NCBI GenBank assembly: GCA_024224995.1
Contig: JAAENB010000795.1
Span: forward strand, 1-20,762
Reading direction: 5' to 3'
From: a bacterium
GTDB taxonomy: Bacteria; Spirochaetota; UBA4802; UBA5550
Length of the DNA stretch: 20,762 nt
Shown: piece after piece, positions 1-7,433 of the stretch
Position numbering within the stretch: position 1 is the stretch's first letter
Layout of the letters: every line of letters begins with the position of its first letter
Program-made: the position numbers and the translations under genes
Notes under the pieces: generated by a model
Seen by the model: only the letters and a program-made list of their open reading frames with translations
What the model was told of the DNA's origin: nothing
Database searches by the model: none

Positions 1-232
1 AACATCTGCGGAGGTATTGCTCCCGGTAGGCATAATTTACATTCCGGGTTCATATACCTTATATATGACGTACTATTTAGTTTCTAATCTATTTTTTCCC
101 TGCTTCGCAGGGGCCGCACTCCTTCCCGGAATCTCCATAACCCTGGCCAGAAACCAGCCAGTAAAGGCGTTGCACTGCAACGTCTCTCAGAACCAAACCC
201 TTACCCGGAGCATCTTAGCAAAATAGACCCCG
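1..232. other. Left-edge intergenic stretch without a convincing gene
   Basis: I see no persuasive gene here. A plus-strand frame is open across most of it but has only a TTG start two bases after a GGAGG, and a composition unlike a protein. Visible structures are a 15-base palindrome CGTTGCA-C-TGCAACG at 168-182 and a hairpin CCCTGC-TTC-GCAGGG at about 108-122. The T run lies on the 5' side of that hairpin on the plus strand, so it is not an intrinsic terminator in either direction. The stretch is the 3' flank of the minus-strand radical SAM gene. Confidence 0.5.
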
Positions 233-1966
233 CTATGAGAATATCGGCCCTGGAAGAAGGGGCTGCTCTTTTTTCAGGTTAACTTCAAAATCATGCCGTG
301 CTTCCAGGTTGAGGGGGAGTCCGCAGTCCGGGCCGCCCTGGTTCAGCCAGTTCCGGGCCAGCTGTAAATTCTTCATAATAATATGATGCGGGTAGCAGGC
401 TCTGCCCTTTTCAAGGTTTTCTATCATCACCCTGAATTCTTTTCGCTCCGCGGCAATGCAGGCACGGTAATTATAAATAAACCCTTCGGGATAGCCCAAC
501 TCCAGGGCTCGCTCTAAATAAAACTCCGCCTCGTCTTCCCGGCCCTCCCTGCACAGGGCTCCTGCCAGGTCAATATTGGCCGCGCCCAGGTTTGGCAGCG
601 TTTTAAGTATATGCCGGTATTCTTCCGTGGAGTAGTCCCAATAATTTTGAAGCCCCTGGTGCCCATAGAGCCATTCAATCATAGACCGGCGGGCATCAAG
701 TGACTCAGCATCGCAAAAGAGTAAGGCAGCAAAGTCACTATTAAAAAAATCATCGGCACACATGATCCCTTTTTTGTATAAAAGAGCCGAATCCTCGGTC
801 CCGGGATTCAGGTTCAGCAGGGCAAAGACATATTGGTTGGGCAGACCCTGTTCAATAAGATCAATGCTTTTACGGAATGAGGCAAGAGTCTCGCCCCGGT
901 TGCCAACCATCATATAGTATCGAACCTGGAAACCGAATTTTTTAGCCATGCGGGTTGCTTTGAGAACCTGCTCCGGACTAACCCGTTTTTTTATATTACC
1001 AAGAACCTCAGGGGAACCCGATTCCACCCCCAGGCTCAGGCGGCAGCACCCGGCGCTCCGCATAGCAAAGAGCAGTTCTTCATCAAGGCAATCCACTCTC
1101 GTGTCGCAGCTCCATAGAAAATTCAGGTTTCTTTTTTGAATGCCCCGGCAAATAGAGAGGGCCCGTTTTTTGTTTGCCGTAAAGGTATCGTCTTTAATGA
1201 GCAGGAACCGGCGGCCGTGCCGGGTAACAGCAGTTTCCAGCATATCCAGAACATAACGGTCCGAATGAAAGGTCAGTTTTTTCCCCCATGTCGCGGGACT
1301 GGCGCAAAAGGTGCAGGAACCGGGACAGCCCCGGGAGGAGAGTATTATTTGCGTGGAAAAATAATCGAGGGGCGAGGCCAGGGAATCGAGATCCTGAATA
1401 CGCGGGCGGGCAGGGCCAATTTCAATACGCGCGCCGTTCCGCCACGCGGTGCCCGGGATACCAACCACAGGCTCAGCTTTTTCAAGCCGGGAAACCAGCT
1501 CCATAAAGGTCTCCTCTCCTTCTCCCATCACTACCGTGTCGATGAATTCATAGTGCGCAAGCGTCTCCGCGGGCAGCGGTGAAACAAAAGCACCGCCCGC
1601 AGTAACGTGAGCACGGGGATGCAGTTCTTTGATGAGCCGCGCAACAGCAGCCATTCCTCTGCGGTTTGCCGTAAATGAAGAGAGTCCAAAAAGACCGGCA
1701 TCAATTTCGCGAATGAGCTCTTCTATTTCGTACCAGGGAAAAAGGGCTATATTATAGAGCGAAACGTCGTGCCCGGCCCTGAGCGCCTGTGCAGCAAGAG
1801 AGAAAAGCCCGTAGGGCATAATGGCGAAATCATCTTCAATGAATGGCTCAAAAACCGGAATAAGAGGATTATTTCCCCCGGAATTTTCCTGTTTAATAGA
1901 AGAAACTCCGGCAGGACTATCCCCGGGAATCTTCCAGGGAGGGACATGTAAGAGAATAATACGCAT
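233..1966 (-). CDS. B12-binding-domain radical SAM protein with TPR-like tail
   Basis: A 577-residue radical SAM enzyme. The N-terminal ~150 residues have the Rossmann-like pattern of cobalamin-binding domains (MRIILLHVPP start, later GGAF and VVMGEGEE), without the DxHxxG motif of base-off B12 binding. The [4Fe-4S] motif is CPGSCTFC, with Cys214, Cys218 and Cys221, followed by a typical SAM barrel (RLSLGVESGS). The family (BchE/MagIV-like) carries out radical chemistry such as methyl transfer or ring formation; the substrate cannot be read from the sequence. The last ~90 residues look like tetratricopeptide helices (a GREDEAEFYLERALELGYPE-type stretch), suggesting a protein partner. I start at MRIILL because that is where the family begins and because a sigma70-like promoter ends just upstream. 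An ATG 26 codons further upstream would place that promoter inside the gene. It is monocistronic and divergent from the next gene. Confidence 0.85.
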   Translation of the reverse strand: MRIILLHVPPWKIPGDSPAGVSSIKQENSGGNNPLIPVFEPFIEDDFAIMPYGLFSLAAQALRAGHDVSLYNIALFPWYEIEELIREIDAGLFGLSSFTANRRGMAAVARLIKELHPRAHVTAGGAFVSPLPAETLAHYEFIDTVVMGEGEETFMELVSRLEKAEPVVGIPGTAWRNGARIEIGPARPRIQDLDSLASPLDYFSTQIILSSRGCPGSCTFCASPATWGKKLTFHSDRYVLDMLETAVTRHGRRFLLIKDDTFTANKKRALSICRGIQKRNLNFLWSCDTRVDCLDEELLFAMRSAGCCRLSLGVESGSPEVLGNIKKRVSPEQVLKATRMAKKFGFQVRYYMMVGNRGETLASFRKSIDLIEQGLPNQYVFALLNLNPGTEDSALLYKKGIMCADDFFNSDFAALLFCDAESLDARRSMIEWLYGHQGLQNYWDYSTEEYRHILKTLPNLGAANIDLAGALCREGREDEAEFYLERALELGYPEGFIYNYRACIAAERKEFRVMIENLEKGRACYPHHIIMKNLQLARNWLNQGGPDCGLPLNLEARHDFEVNLKKEQPLLPGPIFS

Positions 1967-1973
1967 GATAACA

Positions 1974-2001
1974 ATAGTATAGGGAATAGTTTTGCTGTCA
2001 A
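1974..2001 (-). promoter_or_regulatory. Sigma70-like promoter of the radical SAM gene
   Basis: On the minus strand, TTGACA (1996-2001) and TACTAT (1974-1979) are separated by 16 bases. The predicted transcription start falls within one or two bases of the ATG at 1966, so the mRNA may be leaderless. No Shine-Dalgarno sequence is visible there. The -35 is perfect and the -10 matches 4 of 6. Confidence 0.4.
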
Positions 2002-2074
2002 AATAAAATTTATACTGAATGTGTACATTATAAATCCCATACATCTCTAAAAAAGTACGACCGGACGGTTAATG

Positions 2075-2106
2075 GACATTTTTTGAGAAATGTTGAGAAA
2101 AATGTC
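2075..2106. repeat. Inverted repeat between divergent genes
   Basis: Perfect 9-base arms GACATTTTT (2075-2083) and AAAAATGTC (2098-2106) flank a 14-base spacer. The repeat ends about 10 bases upstream of the lipoprotein promoter -35 and lies within the divergent control region. It could be an operator or a hairpin; no binding protein can be named. Confidence 0.4.
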
Positions 2107-2115
2107 GAAAAAACT

Positions 2116-2143
2116 TTGATTCTTTGCTGAATTTTTGTATATT
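2116..2143 (+). promoter_or_regulatory. Promoter of the beta-helix lipoprotein
   Basis: TTGATT (2116-2121), 16 bases, TATATT (2138-2143), with an AT-rich flank. It predicts a 5' leader of roughly 50 bases before the ATG at 2200. Confidence 0.45.
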
Positions 2144-2199
2144 TAATATGGTGCGTGCCATCTGACATACTTTCTATTTTGTGCAGGAAAATGGTCAAA

Positions 2200-3972
2200 A
2201 TGAAAAGAAAAGTATTTTTATTATCACTGTTATCGGTTTTTATCTCATTTACAATTATAGGTTGTAGAGATGATCTTTTTAAATCAAGCGAGTCTGAGGA
2301 GCTTGAGTTTACGGAATTTTCATTTGATTCGCTTCCAACTGCACAGGTGACAATTGATTCGCAAAACAATACAATTGATGTTGTAACTCCATATGGAACC
2401 TCACTGACCTCGCTGGTGGCGACCTTTGAAACCAACGCTGATGAAGTGAGTGTCATGGGTACAGTCCAGGAGAGCGGCATAACCGGTAACACTTTTCTTT
2501 ATGCTGTTGAATATACTCTAACCGATGAGGATTTAAGCTTCACCTATACTGTTACCGTAACCAACGCAGTACTTCTTTCCATTGATATTACTCCGTCCAG
2601 GATAGACCTGCCGCCAACGGGTCTTATCCGGCAAATGACCGCATGGGGTTATTTCTCTGATTCTACGTATGTTGATATCACCGGCATCGCTACATGGACA
2701 TCAACCAGTCCCTCTTTTTGTACTGTTTCCAATACTATCTCTTATGAAGGAGAGATTACCACAGTGGCAGCCGGTACTACCTCTATTAGCGCTTCTTATA
2801 GCGGTGTGTCAAGCGACGCGCTGTCCGCAACCATAAATGTTGTAAACGAAATGTGCGTAAGTAATGCCGGAAACGATACAAGCGGGGACGGCGCCTCGGA
2901 TAATCCTTACCTTACGATAGATAAGGGGATAAGCGAGGCAGCTTCGGGTCCCTATGGAGTACGGGTAGCACAGGGAACCTATGATGAGGGCGAGCTTATC
3001 ATGGTAGAAGGCGTCTCTCTTTCCGGCGGCTGGTCGACCAGTTTTTACTATAATGATCCCACTGTCTATACTACAACAATAAACGCCCTGGACGATACTG
3101 GGATTTCCGCCGGGTCCGGCGTAACGTTCGCTACCAGCATTGGCGGATTTACCATAAACGGCCGGGACAGTTCCGGTACCAGTGTTCAGGCTATTTCAAT
3201 GAACTCCGGGGGGCTCACTATTGAAAACAATATCATTTACGCCGGCGGCTTCAGTGGTAGCGCAGTAGGTGCAACCGGTATTTACCAGAGTAATGCCGCA
3301 TATACTGTTATACGAAACAACCGGGTATCGGCGGGAAATCCATCCGGGACAGCCACGGCGATCCGCATCAACGGAGTAGGTGGTGAGGTATATAACAACG
3401 TGGTATACGGCGGTGGTGCAAACTCCGGCAGCAAGTACGCAATTTATAAAGGAACAACGAGCGGAACCCTTAATATACGTAATAATACCATAGATGCGGG
3501 AGCTAGTGGGGCTCCTTACTGTATATTTTTATATGCCGGCACGGGCCCGGTATATATTGAGAATAACCTTATTTTTTCCACCGGGCCTAACGGTATTGGG
3601 ATTTCCGAATATGTTGAAGCAGCGACCCCCACTTCAGTTCAAAACAATAATATTTTCAGCATACCGTCCACTTATTTCTATTATGAGGCCCACGTTTCTG
3701 CGCCGTATTCAACCGTGTCAGCGATGGAGGCCGACCTTAACGGGGAAACAGGAGTAACCGCTGCAAATAATTACGAAGACGATATTTCGGCCTATTTTTT
3801 AAACACCACCGACTACACGCTCAGTTCAAGTGTTCCCTCTCCGGTGAAAGACGGCGGCATCGACGGCAGTCCCACGGGCGCGGCCTGGGGATACGATTAT
3901 GACCATACCAAGACAACACGAACCGGGGATACATCAATCGGCTGGACTATTGGCGCTTACGAGATGGATTAA
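2200..3972 (+). CDS. Lipoprotein with Ig-like domains and a right-handed beta-helix
   Basis: A 590-residue exported lipoprotein. The signal peptide MKRKVFLLSLLSVFIS ends in lipobox I-I-G-C (Cys22). Residues ~35-125 look like a cadherin-like/DUF5018-type beta-sandwich (VTPYGTSLTSLVATFETNA). Residues ~130-220 match bacterial Ig-like group 2 (WTSTSPSFCTVS, AAGTTSISASYSG). From ~225 a DUF1565-type start (GNDTSGDGASDNPYLTIDKG) leads into a right-handed beta-helix with recurrent I-x-NNxI turns (IENNIIYAGG, IRNNRVSAG, IRNNTIDAG, IENNLIFSTG). The architecture suggests a surface protein that binds or acts on polysaccharide or adheres; catalytic residues cannot be assigned. ATGs also occur 3 and 15 codons upstream. 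I chose 2200 because GCAGGA lies about 11 bases before it and it gives the shortest clean signal peptide. Convergent with the nitroreductase gene. Confidence 0.85.
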   Translation: MKRKVFLLSLLSVFISFTIIGCRDDLFKSSESEELEFTEFSFDSLPTAQVTIDSQNNTIDVVTPYGTSLTSLVATFETNADEVSVMGTVQESGITGNTFLYAVEYTLTDEDLSFTYTVTVTNAVLLSIDITPSRIDLPPTGLIRQMTAWGYFSDSTYVDITGIATWTSTSPSFCTVSNTISYEGEITTVAAGTTSISASYSGVSSDALSATINVVNEMCVSNAGNDTSGDGASDNPYLTIDKGISEAASGPYGVRVAQGTYDEGELIMVEGVSLSGGWSTSFYYNDPTVYTTTINALDDTGISAGSGVTFATSIGGFTINGRDSSGTSVQAISMNSGGLTIENNIIYAGGFSGSAVGATGIYQSNAAYTVIRNNRVSAGNPSGTATAIRINGVGGEVYNNVVYGGGANSGSKYAIYKGTTSGTLNIRNNTIDAGASGAPYCIFLYAGTGPVYIENNLIFSTGPNGIGISEYVEAATPTSVQNNNIFSIPSTYFYYEAHVSAPYSTVSAMEADLNGETGVTAANNYEDDISAYFLNTTDYTLSSSVPSPVKDGGIDGSPTGAAWGYDYDHTKTTRTGDTSIGWTIGAYEMD

Positions 3973-4012
3973 TCGCTGTTTTTAAGCAGCAGTTGTATAT
4001 TGTTTTACCTGC

Positions 4013-4102
4013 GGGCTGGGAAGTAGTCCCTCTTTCGAATGCTGCGGAACTCGCTCCGCTCAGACAGTCCTCACATCCGAAAGAGGGACTACTTCCCGGC
4101 CT
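4013..4102. repeat. Long inverted repeat (REP-like palindrome) between convergent genes
   Basis: Arms 4013-4037 and 4078-4102 pair over 25 bases. The inner 20 (GGGAAGTAGTCCCTCTTTCG and its complement) are perfect, and the outer part has a G-T type mismatch. The 40-base loop holds a second small hairpin, GCGGA-ACTCGC-TCCGC. No T tract follows either arm, so it is not a simple intrinsic terminator, though it could block or process transcripts from both sides. A GCGGAACTCGCTCCGC-type core recurs in intergenic palindromes of many bacteria, so I read it as one member of a dispersed palindromic family. Confidence 0.75.
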
Positions 4103-4224
4103 GATGGCGTAAATTAATCAATTAAATTCTGTAGTCGCACAACGTTCTTTTATGACGTCTTTCTTTTTTCACTCTCATGCCTGCTGCACTAACCTCTTAA
4201 AAAAGCCTCCCCACCACGCCTTAC

Positions 4225-5133
4225 TCAATAAAATTTCACATTCCCCAACGTCCGCTTAATCGATTTCTTGTAGGCAACAGCCGGATATCCGAGAATAAGG
4301 GCAATGCCCTGCCGGTTCTTTGCCGGAATCCCGTATTTCTTTTTCAGTTTATTGGTGTACTTGATGAAATTCGCCGGTATCCCAATCATGCAGGCTCCCA
4401 GTCCCAGGGACTCGGCAGCAAGCATGGCGTATGTGGCCGAAATGAGCGGGTCCGCGGGATCGGCATAGGGTGAGACATGAAAGTATATAAGCGTGGGGGC
4501 GTTGTAGAAGAGCCAGTCATTTCCTTCTTTTCGCTCCTTGCCCATAAATTTAATCATGGGAGCAATAAACGTTTTAGCGCTTTTTATAAATTCCTTACCG
4601 AAAAACGGGCGAAAGAGTTGACGAAAAACGGGACCGAAAAAATGGCGTGATTGTTCCATGACCGCAATCACGTCGGCACCGAATTCCTGCACTTTTTCTC
4701 TTCCCTCAAAAATGAGGAGCTCAACATCGGAAGGGGGAATTCCCATTGGCGCGGTCGATACCGCGTCAATAACTTTGTTTATTACGTCCCGCTCCACGGG
4801 TCTATCTTTGAAATTCCGCACGCTTCTCCGGGCGCGCATGAGAGAAACCAGTGGTTCATAAGAAGCCTGCTTCTCTTTCTTCGGCAGCGGGATCATTTCT
4901 TCAGGGGAAATCATTCTTCCCCGAACCTCAATGCTTCCAGTGGGGCAAACAGCCATGCACTGACCGCACCCGATGCAGCCGAATAACCTGGATTGATCAA
5001 CCTGAACAGTTTTGTTTTCCATCGTAAGGGGAATCCCCGCGCAGACGGAAACGCACAACCCGCACGCGGTACACGTCTCTTTATTGATAGTAACCCGGGC
5101 GGTTCCTTCGGCTCGACCTGTTTTGATTGACAT
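4225..5133 (-). CDS. Nitroreductase-family protein with N-terminal 2x[4Fe-4S] ferredoxin domain
   Basis: 302 residues. Two complete C-x2-C-x2-C-x3-C(P) cluster motifs are present: Cys21/24/27/31 and Cys53/56/59/63. From ~90 a nitroreductase fold follows: MRARRSVRNFKDRPV is the FMN-phosphate-binding Arg/Ser region, with APMGIPPSD and the C-terminal LGLGACMIG and ALILGYP strands. The family is usually an FMN-dependent, cytoplasmic, anaerobic reductase fed electrons through its own clusters; the substrate is unknown. The insert FGPVFRQLFRPFFGKEF between the core halves is typical of this ferredoxin-fused subgroup. AGGAGG lies 8 bases before the ATG. The gene is 26 bases downstream of a tetR-type gene on the same strand, so it is probably co-transcribed with and repressed by it. 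Confidence 0.9.
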   Translation of the reverse strand: MSIKTGRAEGTARVTINKETCTACGLCVSVCAGIPLTMENKTVQVDQSRLFGCIGCGQCMAVCPTGSIEVRGRMISPEEMIPLPKKEKQASYEPLVSLMRARRSVRNFKDRPVERDVINKVIDAVSTAPMGIPPSDVELLIFEGREKVQEFGADVIAVMEQSRHFFGPVFRQLFRPFFGKEFIKSAKTFIAPMIKFMGKERKEGNDWLFYNAPTLIYFHVSPYADPADPLISATYAMLAAESLGLGACMIGIPANFIKYTNKLKKKYGIPAKNRQGIALILGYPAVAYKKSIKRTLGNVKFY

Positions 5134-5155
5134 AATGGTATCCTCCTGGATAAAA

Positions 5156-5190
5156 AAGTTTAAAGTTTAGAGTTTGAAGTTTGAAGTTTT
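5156..5190. repeat. Tandem heptanucleotide repeat at the 3' end of the TetR gene
   Basis: Five consecutive 7-base units of consensus AAGTTT(A/G), read on the plus strand: AAGTTTA, AAGTTTA, GAGTTTG, AAGTTTG, AAGTTTT. The repeat overlaps the stop codon and encodes the last residues of the TetR protein (LQTSNSKL). Because 7 is not a multiple of 3, copy-number change would alter the C-terminus and the spacing to the next gene. Confidence 0.8.
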
Positions 5191-5777
5191 TTGGTCTCTA
5201 TTTCCGTGATATAAACGTCAATGAACTGGTTTGTTGTTTTTTCAGGGGTTATTTTTTTGCATATAACCAGGTAACCCGTAACCCCGTCCATGGCAGAGGC
5301 AAGGGCAACAGCGCGGCTGTTGGTGTCGTGTTTTTTTAACTCGCCCCTTAAGATGCCGTGATTGAGCAGATCCTCATAAAAAGCAATTACCATGTTTAAA
5401 TATTCGTCCATGACCGGCCACATCTCTTTGCTGGACATGGTTTTTGCCAGGGAAAGAAAGGAGAATTCAAGCTCCACAGGGTGGGCCGCCCAATGAAAAA
5501 GATAGTCCCGAATATACTCTTTTAAACCCGAAACGGGGCTGGGATTCGTACGGGCCTTTTCCATAAAAACAAACACCGGCTCCATATACCGGTTATTCGC
5601 AGCAATAAGTATATCATCCTTACTGCTGAAATGATGATAGAGCCCTCCTTTCGTAAGGGAAGCCCGCTTTGCTATGGACGCCATTGACGCCCCTTCGTAA
5701 CCCTTTTCCACAAATTCAAGCACCGCAGCATCAATAATCTGCGCTATTCGAACCTCTTTTGATTGATTTTTTGTCAT
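5160..5777 (-). CDS. TetR/AcrR-family transcriptional repressor
   Basis: 205 residues. The N-terminal helix-turn-helix is canonical: IIDAAVLEFVEKGYEGASMASIAKRASLTKGGLYHHFSSKDDIL, residues ~14-57 (quoted in part: ASIAKRASLTKGGLYHHF). The rest is the helical ligand-binding/dimerisation domain; the ligand is unknown. The start at 5777 is fixed by GGGAG about 6 bases upstream. An in-frame extension upstream would translate the operator and the promoter. The protein very likely binds the palindrome over its own -10 and so controls itself and the downstream ferredoxin-nitroreductase, a common pairing for response to an electrophile, hydrophobic compound or acyl-type effector. The last nine or so residues come from a tandem heptanucleotide repeat and are probably not functional. 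Confidence 0.92.
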   Translation of the reverse strand: MTKNQSKEVRIAQIIDAAVLEFVEKGYEGASMASIAKRASLTKGGLYHHFSSKDDILIAANNRYMEPVFVFMEKARTNPSPVSGLKEYIRDYLFHWAAHPVELEFSFLSLAKTMSSKEMWPVMDEYLNMVIAFYEDLLNHGILRGELKKHDTNSRAVALASAMDGVTGYLVICKKITPEKTTNQFIDVYITEIETKKLQTSNSKL

Positions 5778-5788
5778 ATCCGCTCCCT

Positions 5789-5821
5789 TATTAAACATAC
5801 CGACCGTCGGTATGTTTAATA
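5789..5821. promoter_or_regulatory. TetR operator, 33 bp palindrome
   Basis: Sixteen bases on each side of a single central C at 5805 are perfectly complementary; the core is CATACCGAC-C-GTCGGTATG. It lies between the tetR ATG and the -35 and overlaps the -10 hexamer. The form is typical of TetR-family operators, and the position implies autorepression. Confidence 0.88.
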
Positions 5822-5846
5822 TACTAAAAAAAAAGACTATCGTCAA
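5818..5846 (-). promoter_or_regulatory. Promoter of the tetR-nitroreductase operon
   Basis: On the minus strand, TTGACG (5841-5846), exactly 17 bases, TATATT (5818-5823). The spacer contains a run of nine T. The -10 is overlapped by the operator at 5789-5821. Confidence 0.8.
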
Positions 5847-5877
5847 CCCGGTTATGGCCGGGGCAGGGAACTTTTTT

Positions 5878-7254
5878 TTAAAACTCATCCCCATTGTACA
5901 ATATCATAATCCGGTGAGCAGTCCCTTTTGTTTTCGCGCTGCTAACCCTGGAAACGGAAGATACTACTGTAGATTCATACTGGGACTTAATAGAAGCGCT
6001 TTTCCCGGTTAACCGGCATCCGGCCATATCCAGTTTGGTATTATAAAGGGTGATAGCAGGTTCCCCCGAGACCGATACCCCGGTTAAACGGACAGTGGAG
6101 TTCCGGGCTGTTAAACCGCTGGTTTTGGCCGGGCCAATGCTGCTGTTTTGGATTGTTACATTGGAATTTTCAATAGTGATAGTTCCCGTTACCACTCCGC
6201 TAATGCTGATTTTGTTACAGTCTTTCAGACTTATCGACCTGTACCGGCCGCTTATGTTGATATTACTCCTGCCCGTAAGCTTTTTGTCCGGCAGTCCCGG
6301 TTCAGTTTTTTTATTATTGAACTTTTTGTAAGGAATGGTCTCTTCTCCGGAAAGGGCCTTTACCAGGAGCCGGTTAAAGGTTTTTTTTGTCTCTGTCATT
6401 GGCTCGTGTCCCGCTCCGGGTATTATGGTAAGAGAACTTTCCGGAATGGAAGCCGCCAGAAGCGTACCCACTCGAAGCGGAGCAATGGGATCTTTTGCTC
6501 CCCAGATAATGCTCGTTGGTACTTGAATTCTTTCTATCACCCTGGTGAAATCCGTATGGAGCAGGGCCGCTCCGGAGATTCTTTTGGGATTACCCGAAAG
6601 AATCTTTTCCCGGAACTCTTTACTGTTCAATGAATCGTCTATATTTTGAGGCATCAGTTTGCTGTCTACGCTCTCAATGGTGGAATTGAGAAATCTCTTG
6701 AGCGCTCCAATCGGTTTTTCCAGGATTACTTTATCCATGCCCTTGAGATCCTGTCCCATCTGGCTGGTGAGGGCGTTCTTGGTAAAGGCCGCCCGGTGAA
6801 GAATTCCGGCTGCGTCAATAATAACCAGGCGTTTTACGCGCTCCGGGTAGGTTCCGGCAAAATAGACGCAGAGAGCACCTCCCATTGAATAGCCCACCAG
6901 GTATACAGGCCCTTTTGTTTTCTTGTCGATAAACCATTTTATAAACCGGGCATAGCTCTCCGGGTTGTAAAGCAGGTTTTTCTTTTCAGACCGGGCAAAC
7001 CCGGGCAGGTCAAAGGCGTATACATGATACTTTTTTTCCAGCTCCCGTATTACCCCATCCCAGATATCGGCTCCCAGGTCGCCGGTTCCGTGACAGAGAA
7101 CTACGGTTATTTTGTTTGCTGCGCCCCATTCCCGGTAAAAGAATTTACTGTTAAATACCGGTTCCTGCGCGTATTGTTCTATTGGGGCGCCTGTTCCCGG
7201 AGAGAGGAGCACGATTGTGAGCAGTATTGCCAGCAGGGTAAATTTTGATTTCAT
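5878..7254 (-). CDS. Exported alpha/beta hydrolase with C-terminal beta-helix-like tail
   Basis: 458 residues. An N-terminal hydrophobic signal (MKSKFTLLAILLTIVLLS) indicates export; no lipobox cysteine follows. Residues ~35-300 are an alpha/beta hydrolase with oxyanion region HGTGDLG (~55-61), nucleophile elbow GYSMGG (Ser123), acid WGAKD (Asp255) and GAGHEP (His283), so a complete triad. An esterase or lipase-like role is likely; the substrate is unknown. Residues ~330-440 are short repeating strands (ISGRYRSISLKDCNKISIS, ITIENSNVTIQNSSI), which look like a parallel beta-helix. This tail is unusual for the family and may bind substrate or the cell surface. The start is chosen at the signal peptide with GGAG about 12 bases upstream; the longer frame lacks a signal. 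The upstream palindrome at 7271-7289 suggests separate repression. Confidence 0.85.
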   Translation of the reverse strand: MKSKFTLLAILLTIVLLSPGTGAPIEQYAQEPVFNSKFFYREWGAANKITVVLCHGTGDLGADIWDGVIRELEKKYHVYAFDLPGFARSEKKNLLYNPESYARFIKWFIDKKTKGPVYLVGYSMGGALCVYFAGTYPERVKRLVIIDAAGILHRAAFTKNALTSQMGQDLKGMDKVILEKPIGALKRFLNSTIESVDSKLMPQNIDDSLNSKEFREKILSGNPKRISGAALLHTDFTRVIERIQVPTSIIWGAKDPIAPLRVGTLLAASIPESSLTIIPGAGHEPMTETKKTFNRLLVKALSGEETIPYKKFNNKKTEPGLPDKKLTGRSNINISGRYRSISLKDCNKISISGVVTGTITIENSNVTIQNSSIGPAKTSGLTARNSTVRLTGVSVSGEPAITLYNTKLDMAGCRLTGKSASIKSQYESTVVSSVSRVSSAKTKGTAHRIMILYNGDEF

Positions 7255-7270
7255 TGGTTTGTTTTCTCCA

Positions 7271-7289
7271 TAGTAATACCGTGTTACTA
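7271..7289. promoter_or_regulatory. Palindromic operator upstream of the alpha/beta hydrolase gene
   Basis: TAGTAATACCGTGTTACTA is a 19 bp near-palindrome: arms TAGTAA and TTACTA are perfect, and one inner pair plus the centre are imperfect. It ends 17 bases upstream of the ATG at 7254 (minus strand). It is typical of a dimeric repressor site such as TetR type, but it differs from the operator at 5789-5821, so a different regulator is implied. Confidence 0.6.
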
Positions 7290-7359
7290 CAGAGGGGGGG
7301 AATAGTAAAGTGTTTTTTGTATGGGGAAATTCGAGTCCCCTTATTAAAATAAAAAAAAC

Positions 7360-7388
7360 TTGACGATACTCTAAATTACTGTTATCAT
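7360..7388 (+). promoter_or_regulatory. Promoter of the REC-histidine kinase gene
   Basis: TTGACG (7360-7365), 17 bases, TATCAT (7383-7388), preceded by an A-rich tract. It gives a leader of about 38 bases. The leader carries AGGAGG at 7413-7418, 15 bases before the ATG at 7434, which is farther than usual. No in-frame start lies closer. Confidence 0.6.
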
Positions 7389-7433
7389 TTATTATACGTA
7401 TCACGGGCTAAGAGGAGGATCGCTGGAATCTCT

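Noticed and set aside
17..226. Plus-strand 69-codon open frame at the left edge
   Set aside because: It has a TTG start only two bases after GGAGG, unlike-protein composition, and lies next to the 3' end of an opposite gene. It is more likely non-coding.
948..1582. Open frames on the plus strand opposite the radical SAM gene
   Set aside because: They are antisense shadows of a clearly conserved protein in GC-rich DNA, without ribosome binding sites.
1966..2044. Longer start of the radical SAM protein at 2044
   Set aside because: The extra 26 residues precede the conserved MRIILL family start and would contain the best promoter of the gene.
5847..5862. Hairpin CCCGG-TTATGG-CCGGG after the hydrolase stop as an intrinsic terminator
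   Set aside because: The nearest T run on either strand is 9 or more bases away, and the one on the minus strand is the spacer of the tetR promoter. It is too far to call a terminator.
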